Assembly: GCF_009909145.1 (NCBI RefSeq) | Contig: NZ_JAAAPJ010000001.1 | Coordinates: forward strand, 186,001-250,000 | DNA length: 64,000 bases | Reading direction: 5' to 3' | Source of the DNA: Corallococcus silvisoli | GTDB lineage: Bacteria; Myxococcota; Myxococcia; Myxococcales; Myxococcaceae | Notes under the pieces: model-generated | Database searches by the model: none | Seen by the model: the letters and a program-made list of their open reading frames with translations, nothing else | Told to the model about the DNA's origin: nothing | In this document: positions 1-8,053 of the stretch, piece by piece | Position numbering within the stretch: position 1 is the first letter of the stretch | Layout: every line of letters begins with the position of its first letter | Translations under genes and position numbers: made by a program

Positions 1-1
1 G

Positions 2-1075
2 CGCCCCAACGCGCCCCTCATCGACTACGCCCAGGCGCGGCTGGAGGCCGCGGGCTTCACCGCCGAGCGTCAGCACTACACCGACGACGCGGGCGTGGCG
101 AAGGTGAACCTGGTGGCGCGCAAGGGCGACGCCGACCGCGCCGCCCTGGCGCTGGTGGGCCACTCCGACTGCGTCCCCTACGACGCGGCCTGGAAGGACG
201 CGCTGCGCCTCACCGAGCGCGACGGCAAGCTGTATGGCCGCGGCGCGTGCGACACCAAGGGCTTCATCGCCTGCGCGTTGCACACGGCCACGCGCAAGGA
301 CCTGCCGGCACTGCAGGCCCCCCTCCTGGTCATCCTCACCGCGGATGAAGAGGTGGGCCTGGTGGGCGCGAAGAAGCTGGTGTCCGCGGGCCTGGGCCGC
401 GCGAAGCACGCCATCGTCGGCGAGCCCACGCGCCTCATCCCCGTGCGCGCCAACAAGGGCTACTGCCTGGCGGAGGTGGAGGTGCTGGGCAAGGAGGGGC
501 ACAGCGCGTACCCGGAGCTGGGCGCGTCCGCCATCTTCCGGGCCGGCCGCTTCCTGCACCGGCTGGAGACGCTGGCGAACACCGTGCTGCGCGAGGACCG
601 CGACGAGGGCTTCCAGCCGCCTTTCACCACCGTGAACGTGGGCCTCATCCAGGGCGGCAAGGCGAAGAATGTCCTGCCGGGCTCCTGCCGCTTCACCGTC
701 GAATGGCGCCCCATCCCCGGTCAGGCCGCCGAGCGCGTCCCGGAGCTGATGGAGCACATCCGGCAGGAGCTCGTGCGTGACGAACCCGCCTACGAGGCGC
801 GCATCAACGTGCTGCGCATGGACCGCGGCGTCCACACGCGCGGCGACGCGGACGTGGTGCGCTTCCTGGAGGAGGTGAGCGGCAACGCCTCCGAAACGGT
901 GTCCTTCGGCACGGAGGCCCCCCAGCTGACGGAGCTGGGCGCGGAGGCCGTGGTGTTCGGCCCGGGAGACATCCGCGTCGCGCACCAGACGGGGGAGTTC
1001 GTCCCCATGGAGGACCTGGTCCGCTGCGAGGCCGCGCTGACGCAAGCCGTGGCCCGCTTCTGCGCGGGCCGCTGA
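2..1075 (+). CDS. argE: acetylornithine deacetylase, M20 metallopeptidase (5' truncated by window edge)
   Basis: Removes the acetyl group from N-acetylornithine in arginine synthesis, or deacylates a closely related substrate. The reading frame is open from base 2, so the true start lies outside the window; an internal GTG at 95 is not a plausible start because conserved N-terminal sequence (RPNAPLIDYAQARLEAAGF) precedes it. M20 zinc-site motifs are visible in order: GHSDCVP (metal His), GRGACDTKGF (bridging Asp) and TADEEVG (catalytic Glu pair), followed by the dimerisation domain and a C-terminal segment ending near FGPGDIRVAHQTGEFV, which holds the last metal His. It runs convergently into the next gene with only 9 bases between. 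ArgE is the best family call; other M20 deacylases (DapE, CPG2) are less similar. Confidence 0.9.
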   Translation, partial: RPNAPLIDYAQARLEAAGFTAERQHYTDDAGVAKVNLVARKGDADRAALALVGHSDCVPYDAAWKDALRLTERDGKLYGRGACDTKGFIACALHTATRKDLPALQAPLLVILTADEEVGLVGAKKLVSAGLGRAKHAIVGEPTRLIPVRANKGYCLAEVEVLGKEGHSAYPELGASAIFRAGRFLHRLETLANTVLREDRDEGFQPPFTTVNVGLIQGGKAKNVLPGSCRFTVEWRPIPGQAAERVPELMEHIRQELVRDEPAYEARINVLRMDRGVHTRGDADVVRFLEEVSGNASETVSFGTEAPQLTELGAEAVVFGPGDIRVAHQTGEFVPMEDLVRCEAALTQAVARFCAGR

Positions 1076-1084
1076 GGCAGGGCG

Positions 1085-1807
1085 TCAGGGCTGCTTCGCG
1101 TCGACGATCTCGACGTTGCGGAAGCCCTGGCAGGCCTCCTTGAAGCCGAGCACGTACTTCAGGGAGCGCAGCTCCAGCGTCAGCTTGCGCCACAGCTTGC
1201 GCAGCAGGTTCGGAGCCGGCGCGGGCACGGTGTCGACGAGCGTGCCCAGGTCGATGTAGTGCGTCGCCGTGCGGCCCATGCCCTCGAAGTCGTGCTCGAG
1301 GCTCAGGCTGAGCTGGCGCAGCGCCGGGTCCAACTGCTCGTGGACCGTGTCGGTCATCAGGACGTACTCGGACACGGGCACGTCGTTCTTCAGCATCCGG
1401 TGCACCAGGATGACGTCCACGCCCGCCAGCTCCGTGAGGTGCTTCACCTTCTGGAAGGCCACCTCCCCGGCGTGGGCCACGAACTTGAGCGTCAGGGCGC
1501 CCACCTGCATGCACCCGTCGCACTGGCACATGCGGTCGACGACGAGCTCTTCCCGGCGGGCGAGGAAGGCGCGGCGGATGTCCGCCACCTGCCGCGCGAC
1601 CGGCGTGGCGTCGTCGCTCACGGCGTAGAAGAAGGCCGCGTCGCCCTCCAGCTTGGCGAGCTTGAAGCGGCCGGAGGCGTCGATGACGGCCTCGAGCAGC
1701 CGCGCCACCGTGTCCTGCGCGTGCGCGAGGCCGAAGCGATGCTGCCGCATGAAGCGGGTGTAGCCACCGATATCCGCGATGAGCAGCAGCGCCTTCTCTA
1801 TCGCCAT
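1085..1807 (-). CDS. DUF2652 protein, class III nucleotidyl cyclase-like fold
   Basis: 240 aa cytosolic protein of the DUF2652 family, of unknown function. The sequence resembles a class III nucleotidyl cyclase domain: LLIADIGGYTRFM at residues 8-20 matches the first metal-binding strand (Asp12) and KLEGDAAFF at 52-60 matches the second (Asp56). FVAHAGEV and GVDVILVHRML resemble the later GIHTG and VNLAARL strands. A Cys cluster, CQCDGC (residues 94-99), interrupts the fold and could bind a metal. Both metal Asp residues are present, but residues for base recognition and transition-state stabilisation are not obvious, so activity cannot be claimed. It lies alone between argE and mfd, transcribed in the mfd direction 53 bases downstream of it. 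Confidence 0.7.
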   Translation of the reverse strand: MAIEKALLLIADIGGYTRFMRQHRFGLAHAQDTVARLLEAVIDASGRFKLAKLEGDAAFFYAVSDDATPVARQVADIRRAFLARREELVVDRMCQCDGCMQVGALTLKFVAHAGEVAFQKVKHLTELAGVDVILVHRMLKNDVPVSEYVLMTDTVHEQLDPALRQLSLSLEHDFEGMGRTATHYIDLGTLVDTVPAPAPNLLRKLWRKLTLELRSLKYVLGFKEACQGFRNVEIVDAKQP

Positions 1808-1860
1808 GCGGCGTCCAGCCTAACCCAATCCGGGCTGGACGCTCCTTCCCGGCGGCGTCC

Positions 1861-4800
1861 TCAGTGTCGGGGCAGCGCGCAGGTGCCCAGGTCCCGCAGC
1901 ATCTTGTGCGCCTCCGCCAGCAGCGCATGCCCCTTCACCTCCGGGGGGACCCGGGCGATGAGCTTCATGTCCGGTGTCAGCCGGTAGAAGCCCTTGGAGC
2001 GCTGCACCAGCCCCGCCACCTTCGCGCCGTCCAGCAGCGCGTCGCCGCCCAGCGCCAGGGACAACCGGGCGGGGCCCGCCTCCAGCGCGCGCAGGCGCAG
2101 CTCGCGCATGTCGATCTTCAGCAGCGTCACCTCGGAGAGGGCATCCACCTCGTCGGGGGCCTCGCCGTAGCGGTCCACCAGCTCCGCGCGCAGGTCCGTC
2201 ACCTCGTCGGGGTGGCTGGCCTGACTGAAGCGCTTGTAGAACACCAGCCGCTGGTGCACGTCCGCCACGTAGTCGTCGGGGATGAGCGCCGGCATGGGCA
2301 GGTTGATGTCCGGCTCCACATGCACCTTGGGGGGCATGCCCTGCAGCTCCGCCACGGCCTCTTCCATCAGCTGCGCATACAGGTCGAAGCCGATCTCCGC
2401 GATGGCGCCCGACTGCTTCTCGCCCAGCAGGTTGCCCGCGCCGCGAATCTCCAGGTCATGGCTGGCGATGGAGAAGCCCGCGCCCAGCTCCGTGAAGTTC
2501 TGGAGCACCTCCAGCCGCCGCTGCGCGTCCTTCGTCACCGGACGGCGGGTGGGCACCAGCAGGTACGCGTACGCGCGCTCCTTGCTGCGGCCCACGCGCC
2601 CGCGCAGCTGGTAGAGCTGCGCGAGGCCGAACTGGTCCGCGCGGTTGACGATCATCGTGTTGGCGCTGGAGATGTCGATGCCGCTCTCGATGATGCTGGT
2701 GCACAGCAGCACCTGGAACTTGTGCTCCGTGAACTGGAGCATCACCTTCTCCAGCTGACCCTCGCCCATCTGGCCGTGCGCCACCCCGATGGAGACCTGG
2801 GGCAGCAGCTTCTTGAGCTCCTGCTCCATGGAGGGCAGGGACTCCACGCGGTTGTGCACGAAGAAGACCTGGCCTCCCCGGGCGATCTCCCGCTCCACGG
2901 CCTCCTTGATGACGGCCTCGTCGTACTTCATCACGAAGGTGCGGATGGCCCGGCGGTCCTGCGGCGGCGTGGCGATGATGCTCATGTCGCGCACGCCGGA
3001 CATGCTCATGTGCAGCGTGCGGGGGATGGGCGTCGCCGTCAGCGTCAGCACGTCCACCTGCGTGCGCAGCCGCTTGAGCGCCTCCTTCTGCTTCACGCCG
3101 AAGCGCTGCTCCTCGTCCACCACCAGCAGCCCCAGGTCCCGGAAGGCCACCTCGCCCGCCAGCAGCTTGTGCGTGCCGATGACGATGTCGACCTTGCCCT
3201 CCTTGGCGCGCCGGAGGATGTCGCGGATCTCCGGGGGCTTGCGGATGCCGGAGATGACCTCCACCGTGACGGGGTAGTCCTTGAAGCGCTTCTTGAAGGA
3301 ATGGAAGTGCTGCTGCGCCAGCACCGTGGTGGGCACCAGCACCGCCACCTGCTTGCGGTCCAGCGTGGCCTTGAAGGCGGCGCGCATCGCCACCTCCGTC
3401 TTGCCGTAGCCCACGTCGCCGCAGACGAGCCGGTCCATCGGCTGCGCCTTCTGCATGTCCGCGAGCACGTCCTCGATGGCCTTCGCCTGGTCCGGCGTCT
3501 CCTCGAACTCGAAGTCCGCCTCGAACTGGGCGAAGTAGCGGTCCGGCGGCTGGAACGCATAGCCGGGGTGCGCCTTGCGCGCGGCGGCCATCTGCAACAG
3601 CTCCGCCGCCATCTTGAGCAGCTGCTCCTTGACGCGCTTCTTCGTCTTCTCCCAGCTCGTCGTGCCCAGCTTGTCCAGCTGGACCTTCTCCGGGTCCCCG
3701 CCGGTGAACTTCTGGATGAGCCGCATGCGGCCCACCGGCAGGTAGATCTTGTCCCGCCCCGCGTACTCCAGGACGAGGAAGTCCCCGGGCACGCCCTGCA
3801 CCTCCATCTTCGTCAGGCCCGCGTAGCGCCCGATGCCGAAGTCGGTGTGGACGATGAGGTCGCCTTCCTTCAGGTCCTTGAAGCCCGCGGCGAACGCGTC
3901 CAGCTTCTTGCTGCGCTTGACGCGGCGGCGCGAGCGGACGCCGAAGATCTCCTCGTCCGCCAGCACCGCGAGCCGCCCCTCGGGGTCGACGAAGCCCTGG
4001 CTCACCTCGCCGGTGAACAGGTGCGCCCACACCGCGGGCTCGTAGAGCTTCGCGGCGTCCTGCATGGGTTCGGTGTGGACCTTCACCATCACCGACCGGT
4101 CCAGGAGCAGCCGCTTGAGGCGGTCCGCCTGACTGAGCGTCCCGCACGCCACCGCGCACGCCACGCCCGTGTCGCGCCAGCGCTGGAGCCGCTCCACCAG
4201 CGGGGTGAGGGCGCCCTCCTCGCCGTGGTGCGCGAGGATGGCCTCGCGCAGGTCCTGCGTCGTGCCGAAGTTGAAGGCCACGGGCACTTCCGACTGCGTG
4301 AGCGACAGCCCCCCGCCCTCCACCACGCGCAGGGCCTGGAGCTTCGCGGCCACGCCCTCGCGCGTGAGGAAGTGGTGCTCCGGCGGATAGGTGAGGTCCT
4401 GCCGCGCGTCCGCCTCCTCCACGCCCTTCGCCAGCTCCGCCCACAGCTCGTCCTGGGCGCGGTCCAGGGCCACCGGATCATCCAGGTAGACGACGGGCTC
4501 CGGGGCCCACGCGCGCAGGTAGTCGAACACCGTGGCCAGTCCGCCGTCGAAGAAGCCGGGCAGCAGGCCCTCCAGGCCGAAGCCGGGCAGGCCCTCGCGC
4601 AGCGCGTCCAGCCGCTCGCGCAGCTTGATGGTGGGCAGGTTGATGCGGTCGGCCACCGCGCGGGCGGCGGCCTCGGCGCGCGGGCGCGTGTCGTCGGTGA
4701 GCAGCAGCTCGCGCGCGGGCACCAGGTCCACGGACTTGAGCGCGTCCACCGTGCGCTGGGACTCCGGGTCGAAGACGCGGATGGATTCGATGGTGTCCCC

Positions 4801-5445
4801 GAAGAACTCCAGGCGCACCGGCCGCTCGTACAGTGGACTGAAGACGTCCAGGAGGCCGCCGCGCACGCTGAAGGTGCCCTTGTCCTCCACCAGCGGGCTG
4901 TTCTGGTAGCCCATCAGCGAAAGCTTCCGCGCCAGCGAGTCGCGGTCGAAGTCCTGGCCCACCTCCACGCGCTGGGCCAGTCCCTCCATCACCGCCAGCG
5001 GCAGCACGCGGCGGTGCAGCGCGCGCAGGGACAGCACCAGCGCGGGGAACGGCGTGCCGCGCGCCAGGTGGAACAGCGCGCCCAGCCGCTCGGTGATGGG
5101 GCCCGCTTCGGGCGACAGCTCATCGTAGGGCAGCACCTCGTCCGCGGGCAGGCGCAGCACCCGGGGCTCCAGCAGGCTGCCGGTGCCGCCCAGGAAGAAG
5201 GCCAGGTCGTGCGCGAGCGCGTCCGCCGCCTCCTCATCCGCGGCCACGCACACCAGGGGCACGCGAAGCTCGCGGTGCAGGCGGGCGAGCAGATGCCCGC
5301 GCGCCGCGCCCTTCACGCCTTGCGTCCGCGTGCGATGCCCGGCGCGCAGCGAGGCCAGCAGCCGGGCGAGGACATCACCCGGGGAGGAAGGGGGACTGCC
5401 CGGCCAGGACGCGCCGGAGGACTTCGGGGGAGAAGAGGTATCCAT
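1861..5445 (-). CDS. mfd: transcription-repair coupling factor Mfd
   Basis: ATP-dependent translocase that removes stalled RNA polymerase from DNA and recruits UvrA. About 1194 aa, normal for the family. Order: UvrB-homology region at the N-terminus; a CarD/RID RNA-polymerase interaction domain around residues 520-590 (EGDLIVHTDFGIGRYAGL); superfamily 2 helicase motor with Walker A GDVGYGKTE near 672 and DEEQ box (VVDEEQRFGV) near 775; motif VI region QLRGRVGRS; and a C-terminal TRCF domain. The frame is open 40 codons further upstream, but the ATG at 5445 (MDTSSPPKSSG) is preferred because the upstream part overlaps a candidate promoter. No Shine-Dalgarno is visible; instead a perfect 9-bp hairpin sits just before the ATG. 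Confidence 0.95.
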   Translation of the reverse strand: MDTSSPPKSSGASWPGSPPSSPGDVLARLLASLRAGHRTRTQGVKGAARGHLLARLHRELRVPLVCVAADEEAADALAHDLAFFLGGTGSLLEPRVLRLPADEVLPYDELSPEAGPITERLGALFHLARGTPFPALVLSLRALHRRVLPLAVMEGLAQRVEVGQDFDRDSLARKLSLMGYQNSPLVEDKGTFSVRGGLLDVFSPLYERPVRLEFFGDTIESIRVFDPESQRTVDALKSVDLVPARELLLTDDTRPRAEAAARAVADRINLPTIKLRERLDALREGLPGFGLEGLLPGFFDGGLATVFDYLRAWAPEPVVYLDDPVALDRAQDELWAELAKGVEEADARQDLTYPPEHHFLTREGVAAKLQALRVVEGGGLSLTQSEVPVAFNFGTTQDLREAILAHHGEEGALTPLVERLQRWRDTGVACAVACGTLSQADRLKRLLLDRSVMVKVHTEPMQDAAKLYEPAVWAHLFTGEVSQGFVDPEGRLAVLADEEIFGVRSRRRVKRSKKLDAFAAGFKDLKEGDLIVHTDFGIGRYAGLTKMEVQGVPGDFLVLEYAGRDKIYLPVGRMRLIQKFTGGDPEKVQLDKLGTTSWEKTKKRVKEQLLKMAAELLQMAAARKAHPGYAFQPPDRYFAQFEADFEFEETPDQAKAIEDVLADMQKAQPMDRLVCGDVGYGKTEVAMRAAFKATLDRKQVAVLVPTTVLAQQHFHSFKKRFKDYPVTVEVISGIRKPPEIRDILRRAKEGKVDIVIGTHKLLAGEVAFRDLGLLVVDEEQRFGVKQKEALKRLRTQVDVLTLTATPIPRTLHMSMSGVRDMSIIATPPQDRRAIRTFVMKYDEAVIKEAVEREIARGGQVFFVHNRVESLPSMEQELKKLLPQVSIGVAHGQMGEGQLEKVMLQFTEHKFQVLLCTSIIESGIDISSANTMIVNRADQFGLAQLYQLRGRVGRSKERAYAYLLVPTRRPVTKDAQRRLEVLQNFTELGAGFSIASHDLEIRGAGNLLGEKQSGAIAEIGFDLYAQLMEEAVAELQGMPPKVHVEPDINLPMPALIPDDYVADVHQRLVFYKRFSQASHPDEVTDLRAELVDRYGEAPDEVDALSEVTLLKIDMRELRLRALEAGPARLSLALGGDALLDGAKVAGLVQRSKGFYRLTPDMKLIARVPPEVKGHALLAEAHKMLRDLGTCALPRH

Positions 5446-5446
5446 T

Positions 5447-5469
5447 CGAGGGCCCGGGTGGGGCCCTCG
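5447..5469 (-). other. perfect inverted repeat in mfd leader
   Basis: CGAGGGCCC, a 5-base loop, then GGGCCCTCG: a perfect 9-bp inverted repeat one base upstream of the mfd ATG. It occupies the place where a ribosome binding site would be expected. It could be an operator or an RNA hairpin that limits translation; function is inferred only. Confidence 0.5.
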
Positions 5470-5471
5470 GC

Positions 5472-5500
5472 TAATTAGGGTGCGCCCTGTCTCAAAGCAA
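5472..5500 (-). promoter_or_regulatory. candidate sigma-70-type promoter of mfd
   Basis: On the minus strand TTGCTT (5500-5495), a 17-base spacer, then the AT-rich hexamer TAATTA (5477-5472), about 27 bases before the mfd ATG. The -10 match is weak, but the AT island stands out in this GC-rich DNA. The rest of the gap to 5611 shows nothing else recognisable. Confidence 0.35.
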
Positions 5501-5610
5501 CGCCGGATGCGGGCCCTGTCGGGTGTTCCGGAACAACGGGACGCTCGCTGGGCGGGGAGACTCACGCGCGCCCGGGGCCAGGGAGGCCCACGGGCGTTCG
5601 CGTCTGGACA

Positions 5611-6309
5611 TCAGGGCTTCGTGCAGGCCTGCGCCAGCCGCGTGTCCTTCCGGCTGGCGTCGGTGGTGGTCGCGGCCAGCGAGTCGCAGTCCAGCACATT
5701 GGACAGGCCCGTCAGCGGCTCCACCATCAGCACGCTCTTGGCGCGGTTCGAGGTGAACCGGAAGAGGATGGAGTTGTCCGCGGGGGCCGCCGCCGCCACG
5801 ACCGCGGGCTGGCCGAGCGAGCCCCGCAGGCAGTCCATCTTGTTGAACGCCGGCCGGCCGGAGCCCGGCAGGAAGCAGAGGCCGTTCATGTCCGTGGCGC
5901 TCATGGTGGGCGGGATGATGATGTCCGGTCCCGTCTCACTGCAGCACGCGGGCGTGGTGCGGCACGTCTTGTTCACGCAGGCCGCGCTGGGGCACCTATC
6001 CACGCCCCAGTCATTATCCGGGGCGCTGAGGTCGTCTCCGCACCTCAGACGCTCCCAGCGGGCCACGGTGTGCTGTGCTCCGTCCGGCTGGAGGATGTTG
6101 TTCTCCACGACGAAGCGCACCGGCTGGTTGGTGCTGATGGCCAGCTGGCGTGCACGCATCGAGGACGACCACAGCTCGCGCGTGGCGGAGGTCTCTCGCT
6201 GCCCGCCAATGCGGCCCTGCATCCCCACCACCGCCAGGGAGACCATGATGCCCACCACCGCCACGGCGGTCATCATCTCCAACAGCGTCATGCCACGGGT
6301 GCGCTTCAT
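5611..6309 (-). CDS. fimU: type IV pilus minor pilin, FimU/GspH type
   Basis: 232 aa prepilin-like protein. A class III signal peptide with cleavage at G/MTLLE (TRGMTLLEMMTAV) keeps the Glu at mature position 5 and is followed by one hydrophobic helix. The body is Cys-containing and variable, as in GspH/FimU minor pilins that form the priming complex at the pilus tip. It is the last gene of the six-gene pilus-tip operon; its ATG at 6309 overlaps the stop of pilW (TGATG), with GGAGGGA as ribosome binding site. A GTG one codon upstream is an alternative start. Expected in the inner membrane and at the pilus tip with PilV, PilW, PilX and PilY1. Confidence 0.8.
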   Translation of the reverse strand: MKRTRGMTLLEMMTAVAVVGIMVSLAVVGMQGRIGGQRETSATRELWSSSMRARQLAISTNQPVRFVVENNILQPDGAQHTVARWERLRCGDDLSAPDNDWGVDRCPSAACVNKTCRTTPACCSETGPDIIIPPTMSATDMNGLCFLPGSGRPAFNKMDCLRGSLGQPAVVAAAAPADNSILFRFTSNRAKSVLMVEPLTGLSNVLDCDSLAATTTDASRKDTRLAQACTKP

Positions 6310-7547
6310 CACGTCCCTCCCGCCGGATCCGCTGGCGGCCGACTCAGGCCCACCGTCATGTTGCGCGCCGTGACAATGAAGGTGTAGCGACGCCGTGTGT
6401 AGCCGTCCTTCGCGAGGCCCTCCTCATCCTGCCCTGACATGTCCGCGTCCCGGTTGGTTCGGCGGGTGCGGATGACCAGGGTCACCTCCAGCTCGCGCAC
6501 CCGCTGCCGCAGGCGCCGGATGATCTCCGCCTTCACGTCGGGGTACGTGGACACGGCCGGGAGGGGAGCCCCCGTGGGCGACAACACGTCCGTCCTGCAG
6601 AAGTTACCGAGGTCGTACATCGCCTTGTCACACTCGGAGATGGCCGGAAAGGTCACGCCAGCGTTGACGCCGGGGTACCAATTCAGCACGTTCTGGTCGC
6701 TGCCGAGGTTGACGACCCCTTCGCGCACGGTCAGCTGCTCCACGTCGCGGCTCAACACGGACCAGTTCGCATCGCTCGGCGCCCGGACCTCCAGCGTGGG
6801 AATGCCCCCCCTCCAGTTCACCCGGTAGGCCGCGCCGCCCAAGCGCAGGGCCAGCCAGTTCTCCACGGTTCCCGCGGCCTTCTGCCACTGAGCGGCGTTG
6901 TTGCACGTCGGGGACGGCGCGTTCGCCCCGCCGTTGTTGACGGTGATGGAGGAAAGAGTGCCTGCCGCCCCGGGGTTGATGCCGATGATGCTGACGGGGC
7001 ATGCGAGCTTGTTCCCGCCGCTGACCAGGATGGCGGTGGCCGGGCCCGTGGGGGTGACCATGGCCGTGGAGGCCTGCGGCTTCGCGCAGAAGCGGGTGGT
7101 GTTGGCGGTGTCGCGGACGCTCGTCCCGTCACACTCCGCCAGGGTCACCATGCCATTCGTATCCCCCCAGTAGAGCTGGAGGGCGTCCGAGACCGGAAAC
7201 CCGGCGGGCGGGGGCTCGAAGGTCGGATCCGCGCCCAGCGTGGTCCCGGCCCCCGTCTTCAGGTCCGGCTTGCGCCACACGGTGATGGCCGAGCGAACGT
7301 CATCGTCCTTGAAGGAGATGTGCGTGTTGCCCATGCCCATCCCCGCGCGGGACAGGTCCATGGTGAGCATCTCCTTCACGGCCCGCCCCGTGACCTGCGC
7401 GGTCATCGTCTGTTCCTCGAACAGGGCGCGCTTCTGCATCTGGGTGCCCACCACCAGACCCGTGGCGATCACGACGACCCCCAGGGAGCTGGCGATCATC
7501 ACTTCGAGGAGCGTGAAGCCCCGTTCGTGCATGGAGGATGGTTTCAT
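6309..7547 (-). CDS. pilW: type IV pilus minor pilin PilW family
   Basis: 412 aa, long for a minor pilin, as is usual for PilW. The class III signal is ERGFTLLEVMIASSLG with cleavage after Gly and Glu5 retained, followed by a hydrophobic helix. The large globular part contains several Cys residues (for example VTLAECDGTS, NKLACPVSI, PSPTCNNAA) that could form disulfides in the periplasm. The start codon overlaps the pilV stop (ATGA) and the stop overlaps the fimU start, so the genes are translationally coupled. Role from family knowledge: part of the minor-pilin complex that primes pilus assembly and carries PilY1. Confidence 0.85.
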   Translation of the reverse strand: MKPSSMHERGFTLLEVMIASSLGVVVIATGLVVGTQMQKRALFEEQTMTAQVTGRAVKEMLTMDLSRAGMGMGNTHISFKDDDVRSAITVWRKPDLKTGAGTTLGADPTFEPPPAGFPVSDALQLYWGDTNGMVTLAECDGTSVRDTANTTRFCAKPQASTAMVTPTGPATAILVSGGNKLACPVSIIGINPGAAGTLSSITVNNGGANAPSPTCNNAAQWQKAAGTVENWLALRLGGAAYRVNWRGGIPTLEVRAPSDANWSVLSRDVEQLTVREGVVNLGSDQNVLNWYPGVNAGVTFPAISECDKAMYDLGNFCRTDVLSPTGAPLPAVSTYPDVKAEIIRRLRQRVRELEVTLVIRTRRTNRDADMSGQDEEGLAKDGYTRRRYTFIVTARNMTVGLSRPPADPAGGT

Positions 7548-8053
7548 GGTGCCAATCGGGTCTGGAGAACCACCATCTGCCGGTCCGCGCGGACGCCGAC
7601 CTCATCCCAGCTCACGGACACGCGCACGTTCACGAGGGTGCCCGGCGTGCCTCCCACCAGGTTGCGGGTAATGGCCGGCTGTCCCGCCATGCCCCCCTCG
7701 ATGCTGCCGGGGATCCTGGAGTTGTCCACGTCGATGACCACCGTGTACCTGCGCGCAACGACCTTGGGATCCGCCGGGGGCACGGTCCTCTGGAACCCCT
7801 CCGCCGTCTGATACACGTCGAAGGTCCGGCTCTGCACGACATTGCAGTTCACGGAGCCCTGGCAGCCTGTCTGGAGGATGTCCTCCAGGGTCTGCTCCGC
7901 GATGATCTGCGCCTGGTTCGCGGTCAGGGTGCGGCGGTTGGAGCGGGTCGTCTGGCTCACCACGGTCATCGCCGCCGCCACGCCCACGAGCATGACGGCC
8001 ATGGTGGCCATGACTTCCAGCAGGGTGACACCGCGTGAGGCGCGCTGCTTCAT
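7544..8053 (-). CDS. pilV: type IV pilus minor pilin PilV family
   Basis: 169 aa. The class III signal SRGVTLLEVMATMAVML is cleaved after Gly; Glu5 is present, followed by the hydrophobic helix. One likely disulfide pair is seen in QTGCQGSVNC. The ATG at 8053 overlaps the stop of pilY1 (ATGA), and the gene's own stop overlaps the pilW start. The frame stays open much further upstream inside pilY1, but that part reads as out-of-frame shadow sequence, whereas translation from 8053 gives a perfect prepilin N-terminus. Confidence 0.85.
   Translation of the reverse strand: MKQRASRGVTLLEVMATMAVMLVGVAAAMTVVSQTTRSNRRTLTANQAQIIAEQTLEDILQTGCQGSVNCNVVQSRTFDVYQTAEGFQRTVPPADPKVVARRYTVVIDVDNSRIPGSIEGGMAGQPAITRNLVGGTPGTLVNVRVSVSWDEVGVRADRQMVVLQTRLAP

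Noticed and set aside
1864..5478. Long open frame (about 1200 codons) antisense to mfd
   Set aside because: High-GC shadow: composition is His/Leu/Arg-rich without motifs, while the opposite strand encodes a complete Mfd.
5446..5565. Longer N-terminus for mfd
   Set aside because: Covers a candidate promoter and hairpin, and has no similarity to Mfd.
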